Source of the DNA: Asaia bogorensis | Lineage (GTDB): Bacteria > Pseudomonadota > Alphaproteobacteria > Acetobacterales > Acetobacteraceae | Length of the DNA stretch: 8,373 nt | Assembly (NCBI GenBank): GCA_945873675.1 | Contig: CAMCEP010000112.1 | Span: 1 to 8,373 of the forward strand | Direction: 5' to 3' | Program-made: the position numbers and the translations under genes | Shown here: piece by piece, positions 4,873 through 8,373 of the stretch | Position numbering within the stretch: the first letter of the stretch is position 1 | How the letters are laid out: the number at the start of each line of letters is the position of its first letter | Notes under the pieces: generated by a model | What the model was told of the DNA's origin: nothing | The model's database searches: none | Seen by the model: the letters and a program-made list of their open reading frames with translations, nothing else

Positions 4873-7008
4873 TTAGGCTTTCACAATCAGCGCATCCACC
4901 GCCACAGCATCACTGCCGGCGATGATGATGGGGTTAACATCCAGTTCAGCGATCAGATTACGCTGATCAGCGGCGAATTCCGACAGCCGGACGATGATAT
5001 CCGAAAGCCTGTCCATATCGGCGGCGGGCGCACCGCGGAAGCCTTCCAGCGCCGCGCGACCTTTCAGGCGGCCGAGCAAATCACGCGCTTCCGTCTTTGT
5101 GACAGGTGCGAGCGCCAGCGCGGAATCGCGCATCAATTCCACCAGCACACCACCAAGGCCGGCCACCACGAGCGGTCCCATCAGCGGGTCAATCCGCGCG
5201 CCGACCATGATCTCCACCCCCGGCTTCGCCATGGGCTGCACCAGCACGCCATTGATGCGCGCCTTCGGTGCATGATGCTTGGCATTGGCCATGACAGCGC
5301 GGAAGGCTTCGCGCAATTCGGCTTCATCCTTCAACTTCAGGCGAATGACCCCCGCTTCGGTCTTATGCGGCAAATCCGGGCTTTCCACCTTGATCGCGAC
5401 CGGCCAGCCGAGCGCCTTGGCGGCGGCGAGAGCCTCATCTTCCGTCGTGGCCAGGCGTTCCGGCACAACAGGCACGCCATAGGCGGCCAGCACCTGCTTC
5501 GCTTCGCGTTCCGTCAGCGTGCGGTCTTGCGCGGCTGCAATCAGCTTCGCCGCTTCCTGCGCGGCTTCGGGTCGTGCGAGGCGCTGATAGTGGCGTGGGC
5601 CGGCACTGCGGCGTTCTTCGCGCTTATGCCAATGATCGAGTGTGGCAAAGCAACGATCCATGGACCGGAATAGGCCGATGCGTGGGTTTTGCTCAGCCTC
5701 CTTCGAACCGAAGCCTTCCAGCCATTCCGTTGTCCAAACCACGCAGATGGGCTTGTCGTACTTTTCCGCAATGGCAGCCAATTCGCCGGGGCGTTTGGCA
5801 GAAAGTTCGGTCGAATAGATTTGCGCATAAAGCAGCGTGCCGTAATGGTCTTCGCCCAGCATGGCGGAAGCACACGCCGTCAGGCTTTCCGGGTCATTGG
5901 CGACTTGCGCGGTGACATCGCAAGGATTGCGCGCAGAACCAAAATCCGGAATGCGCGATTCCAAAATGGCCTGCACCGGCGGGGTTGGCTGCGGCAGCGG
6001 AATACCGCGTTCTTCCGCGCGATCGGCGGACATGATCGCCGCGCCGCCGGAGACCGCCACTACTGCAACACCGCGCGCTTTTGGCTTCGGTGCCTTCGCC
6101 ATGAAGGACGCAGTTTCTACCATGGCTTCGAAATTATCCACCAGGATCGCGCCCGCGCGTTCAAAGGCCGCGCGATAGGCGGCCTGAGAACCCGCGAGTG
6201 ACCCGGTATGAGACATGGCAGCGGCTGCGCCCTGTTCGCCCGTACCAAGCTTGAAGACAATCAGGGGCTTATCAGCGGCATCAGCGATTTGTGCGGCTTC
6301 AATGAAGCGCATCGGGTCCGGCATGCCTTCAAACACGCAAGCAATCGCGCGGCACGCCGGATCATCAGCCAGGAAGGAAACGCAATCCGCCACATCAATA
6401 TCGGAAGAATTGCCGGTAGTGAGAAGGTGGCTGACCGACACCCCGCGCATCACAGATTGCGCTAGCGAAAAACCAAGCGCGCCGGATTGGCTGACTAGGC
6501 CAAGCGCATGCGGCAGGGGCGCTTCCATGGGGGGCGGGATCATGAAGGTCACGCCGGCCTTGCTGCCGAAATTCAGCATGCCGATGCAATTTGGCCCGAC
6601 AATACGCATGCCCGCATTGCGCCCAATGGCGGCGAGGCGTTGCTGCGCGGCAATATCTTCCGCCCGCCCGGTTTCCGAAAAGCCAGAGGCATAAATCATC
6701 ACGCCGCCAACGCCAGCTTTGGCGCAATCGGTCGCGATTTCTTCCACCGCATCCTTGGCGGCTACCACAATGCAGCAATCCGGTACTTCAGGCAGGGCTG
6801 CCACGGAAGGAAAGCAGGGCTGCTCACCAATTTTTTCATAGCGGCTATTCACCAGATGCAGCCGGCCGGTATAGCCAGACAGCGCGCTGATGGTGCGATC
6901 CGCGAAAGAACCCACGCGCGGGGAAGCGCCGATCACTGCAATCGAGGCAGGGTTGAACAGCCGCTGCATATCAGCATGGCGATAGACGCCGCGATGGATG
7001 ATGGACAT
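4873..7008 (-). CDS. NDP-forming acyl-CoA synthetase, fused alpha-beta (acetate-CoA ligase family)
   Basis: A 711-residue enzyme that activates a carboxylic acid as its CoA thioester with ATP (or GTP) hydrolysed to NDP and phosphate, or runs in reverse to make ATP. Domains in order: CoA-binding Rossmann domain (about 16-140, with IAVIGASPRVGS and GPNCIGM); ligase-CoA domain (about 168-300) with the phosphohistidine loop MSHTGSLAG, predicted H267; a second flavodoxin-like ligase domain (about 312-465); and a C-terminal ATP-grasp domain (about 492-711) with GWPVAIKVESPDLPHKTEAG and ELDVNPIIIAG. It is full length for the fused architecture. The ATG at 7008 follows AGGAGG at ten bases. It is nine bases upstream of the hydroxyacid dehydrogenase and follows the aminotransferase after an 85-base spacer with two stem-loops. 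The acid substrate cannot be inferred from sequence; lysine-acetyltransferase (Pat) fusions differ in carrying a GNAT domain, absent here. Confidence 0.94.
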   Translation of the reverse strand: MSIIHRGVYRHADMQRLFNPASIAVIGASPRVGSFADRTISALSGYTGRLHLVNSRYEKIGEQPCFPSVAALPEVPDCCIVVAAKDAVEEIATDCAKAGVGGVMIYASGFSETGRAEDIAAQQRLAAIGRNAGMRIVGPNCIGMLNFGSKAGVTFMIPPPMEAPLPHALGLVSQSGALGFSLAQSVMRGVSVSHLLTTGNSSDIDVADCVSFLADDPACRAIACVFEGMPDPMRFIEAAQIADAADKPLIVFKLGTGEQGAAAAMSHTGSLAGSQAAYRAAFERAGAILVDNFEAMVETASFMAKAPKPKARGVAVVAVSGGAAIMSADRAEERGIPLPQPTPPVQAILESRIPDFGSARNPCDVTAQVANDPESLTACASAMLGEDHYGTLLYAQIYSTELSAKRPGELAAIAEKYDKPICVVWTTEWLEGFGSKEAEQNPRIGLFRSMDRCFATLDHWHKREERRSAGPRHYQRLARPEAAQEAAKLIAAAQDRTLTEREAKQVLAAYGVPVVPERLATTEDEALAAAKALGWPVAIKVESPDLPHKTEAGVIRLKLKDEAELREAFRAVMANAKHHAPKARINGVLVQPMAKPGVEIMVGARIDPLMGPLVVAGLGGVLVELMRDSALALAPVTKTEARDLLGRLKGRAALEGFRGAPAADMDRLSDIIVRLSEFAADQRNLIAELDVNPIIIAGSDAVAVDALIVKA

Positions 7009-7030
7009 TGCCTTGCTTCCTCCTGCAATT

Positions 7031-7048
7031 CCGGCTCGTTGCGGCCGG
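7031..7048. promoter_or_regulatory. Stem-loop before the acyl-CoA synthetase ribosome binding site
   Basis: The arms CCGGC (7031-7035) and GCCGG (7044-7048) flank an eight-base loop. On the transcribed minus strand the stem ends six bases before the AGGAGG of the ligase gene (7019-7024 on the plus strand). It could influence ligase translation or mRNA stability, but five G/C pairs can arise by chance in this composition. Confidence 0.3.
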
Positions 7049-7060
7049 TTATGGTCACGT

Positions 7061-7084
7061 GGGGTGCGCTCAGAGACGCACCCC
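7061..7084. promoter_or_regulatory. Perfect eight-pair stem-loop after the aminotransferase gene
   Basis: GGGGTGCG (7061-7068) and CGCACCCC (7077-7084) pair perfectly around an eight-base loop. On the minus strand it begins nine bases after the aminotransferase stop codon. It is not followed by a T-run (ACGTGACC follows), so it is not a standard intrinsic terminator. It more likely protects the 3' end of the aminotransferase message, pauses polymerase, or lowers ligase expression relative to the first gene. Confidence 0.5.
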
Positions 7085-7093
7085 TAATTCACG

Positions 7094-8287
7094 TCAACGC
7101 GCAGCTTCGGCCAGATATTCCATCGCCGCCGCAACACCGCCTGGTGCATGCGGCACGCCGTTCAGCTTCAGCGCCATTTCCACAACGGAAAGCGTGCCCA
7201 GGATCATCGGTTCATTCAAATCCCCCAAATGCCCGATGCGGAATACCTTGCCGCCCAAAGGCCCAAGCCCACCGCCAAGTGAGACATTGAAGGTTTGTAG
7301 CGCGGTGCGGCGCACCGCTTCCGCATCATGGCCTTCGGGCATCAGAATGGATGTTACGGTATCAGAATATCGTTCCGGATTGGTGCAGAAAAGCTGCGGC
7401 CCAGCATTGCCGGACCAATGGCGCACGCAGCGCCGCACCGCTTCCGCAAGGCGCGAATGGCGCGCAAAAACCTCATCCAGCCCTTCTTCTTCCAGCAGCC
7501 GCAGGCTTTCCTCCAGCCCATAGAAAAGAGAGGTCGGTGTGGTGCCGATAAAGGATTTCAGCGGACGTGCGAGCATTTTCGTCCAGGAGAAATAGGATTT
7601 CGGCAGGCGCGATGTTTTGTGCGCTTCCATCGCCTTGGCTGACACGCCGGTGAAGGACATGCCAGTTGGCAACATCAAGCCCTTCTGGCTGCCGCCTACC
7701 GCGACATCCACGCCCCATTCATCCATGCGAAAATCAAGCGAACCGAGTGAGGAAATGGTATCGCTCAATAACAGGGCCGGGTGCCCCACCTCATCCATCA
7801 CCGCGCGTACTTGCTTAAGCGGTAATTCCATTCCGGTTGCGGTTTCGTTATGCACCGCGCAGACGGCCTTGATGCTATGCGTCTTGTCCGCGGCAAGCGC
7901 CGCGCGTAGCGCTCCAAAATCAAGACCACGGCGCCAATCGGCGGCAATGGTTTCAACCTGAAGCGATAAATCCTCAGCCATCTGCGCCCAATTCTGCGAG
8001 AAATGGCCGGTTTCAATGATGGCAACCTTATCGCCCGGAGAGAAAAGATTGACGAGGCTCGCTTCCCATGCGGCGTGGCCAGAACCCGTATACATGAATA
8101 TCTGCTGTTCGGTTTTCAGTACGCGCTTCAGCCCGGCAACACATTTTTCATAGACCTTGATGAACGCAGGATCATTGAAATCAATCGTGACATGCGCCAC
8201 CGCATGCAGCACGGAATCCGGAATATTGGTCGGGCCCGGATTGGCAAAGAATTGCCGCCCACGCGGCAGACGAGGCTTACTGGCCAT
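7094..8287 (-). CDS. Class V aminotransferase, serine/alanine-glyoxylate type
   Basis: A 397-residue pyridoxal-phosphate enzyme moving an amino group between an amino acid and a 2-oxo acid such as glyoxylate or pyruvate. The start NPGPTNIPDSV (16-26) is the hallmark of the serine-glyoxylate/alanine-glyoxylate group. The PLP lysine is K202 in GGSQKGLMLPTG (198-209), with the cofactor-binding aspartate in LLSDTISSLGS (173-183). FRIGHLGDLNE (349-359) is the C-terminal substrate-carboxylate region, with R350. HNETATG (146-152) is also family-typical. Length is normal. The ATG at 8287 has an AAGGA-type site about eleven bases upstream. It heads the tightly spaced set of four enzymes; the only gene before it in the window is a short C-terminal tail. 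Serine-glyoxylate aminotransferase would yield hydroxypyruvate, a fitting substrate for the GhrA-like neighbour. Ureidoglycine, taurine-type or aminophosphonate substrates are alternatives within the fold. Confidence 0.94.
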   Translation of the reverse strand: MASKPRLPRGRQFFANPGPTNIPDSVLHAVAHVTIDFNDPAFIKVYEKCVAGLKRVLKTEQQIFMYTGSGHAAWEASLVNLFSPGDKVAIIETGHFSQNWAQMAEDLSLQVETIAADWRRGLDFGALRAALAADKTHSIKAVCAVHNETATGMELPLKQVRAVMDEVGHPALLLSDTISSLGSLDFRMDEWGVDVAVGGSQKGLMLPTGMSFTGVSAKAMEAHKTSRLPKSYFSWTKMLARPLKSFIGTTPTSLFYGLEESLRLLEEEGLDEVFARHSRLAEAVRRCVRHWSGNAGPQLFCTNPERYSDTVTSILMPEGHDAEAVRRTALQTFNVSLGGGLGPLGGKVFRIGHLGDLNEPMILGTLSVVEMALKLNGVPHAPGGVAAAMEYLAEAAR

Positions 8288-8332
8288 GAGAAGTGATTTC
8301 CTTCTTGCGATGATTTGATTGCGGCGTACGGA

Positions 8333-8373
8333 TCATTTCGCCAATTCCCGCGCCATGGATTCAAGCCCCGCCA
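8333..8373 (-). CDS. C-terminal end of an unidentified gene (cut by window edge)
   Basis: The minus strand reads ...AGLESMARELAK and stops with TGA at 8333-8335, 45 bases before the aminotransferase start. The amphipathic, Lys-ended tail looks like a protein C-terminus, and the same orientation and short gap fit the first or an earlier gene of the operon. Only twelve complete codons are visible, so neither the family nor even the coding status can be confirmed. Confidence 0.45.
   Translation of the reverse strand, partial: AGLESMARELAK

Noticed and set aside
6508..7290. A 260-codon plus-strand frame opposite the ligase and aminotransferase
   Set aside because: Antisense shadow of two well-supported genes, running through their spacer hairpins, without any family signature.
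1..8373. CRISPR arrays, insertion sequences, transposases or phage genes
   Set aside because: No regularly spaced repeats, no terminal inverted repeats with a transposase, and no phage-type proteins were seen.

Overview
The window looks like chromosomal DNA of a moderately GC-rich alphaproteobacterium, probably from the Rhodospirillales/Acetobacteraceae side. This is an inference from three things: a pyruvate dehydrogenase E1-beta with an N-terminal lipoyl domain followed by the E1 core, the gene order ftsB-pdhA-pdhB, and the G/C-biased third codon positions with many long opposite-strand shadow frames. Every confident gene lies on the minus strand, so transcription runs from high to low coordinates.

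Right part (about 3132-8373): a tightly packed catabolic-type operon. In transcription order it holds the last codons of an unidentified gene, a class V (serine/alanine-glyoxylate type) aminotransferase, a fused NDP-forming acyl-CoA synthetase, a GhrA-like D-2-hydroxyacid dehydrogenase and a classical short-chain dehydrogenase. The last three are separated by only 9 and 4 bases. The aminotransferase and ligase are separated by 85 bases that hold two stem-loops. Together the enzymes could turn an amino compound into a 2-oxo acid, reduce or oxidise hydroxy/oxo intermediates and activate an acid as its CoA thioester. The substrate cannot be read from the sequence.

Middle (3000-3082): a tRNA-Leu(CAA) gene, 49 bases after the operon's last gene. 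It is followed by about 370 bases without a convincing protein gene (2628-2999). This stretch holds a strong hairpin and, just before ftsB, an imperfect palindrome containing a GANTC (CcrM-type) site.

Left part (1-2627): ftsB (divisome, septum formation), a 236-base AT-rich spacer, then pdhA and pdhB, which are translationally coupled with a 1-base gap; pdhB runs off the window. The spacer carries a 19-base inverted repeat overlapping a good plus-strand promoter-like sequence. That is followed by a strong ribosome binding site and a seven-codon reading frame, which may be a small RNA or leader-type element, or chance.

The housekeeping part is ordinary. The points most worth a second look are the uncharacterised four-enzyme operon, its stem-loop spacer, and the regulatory-looking spacers around ftsB and pdhA.
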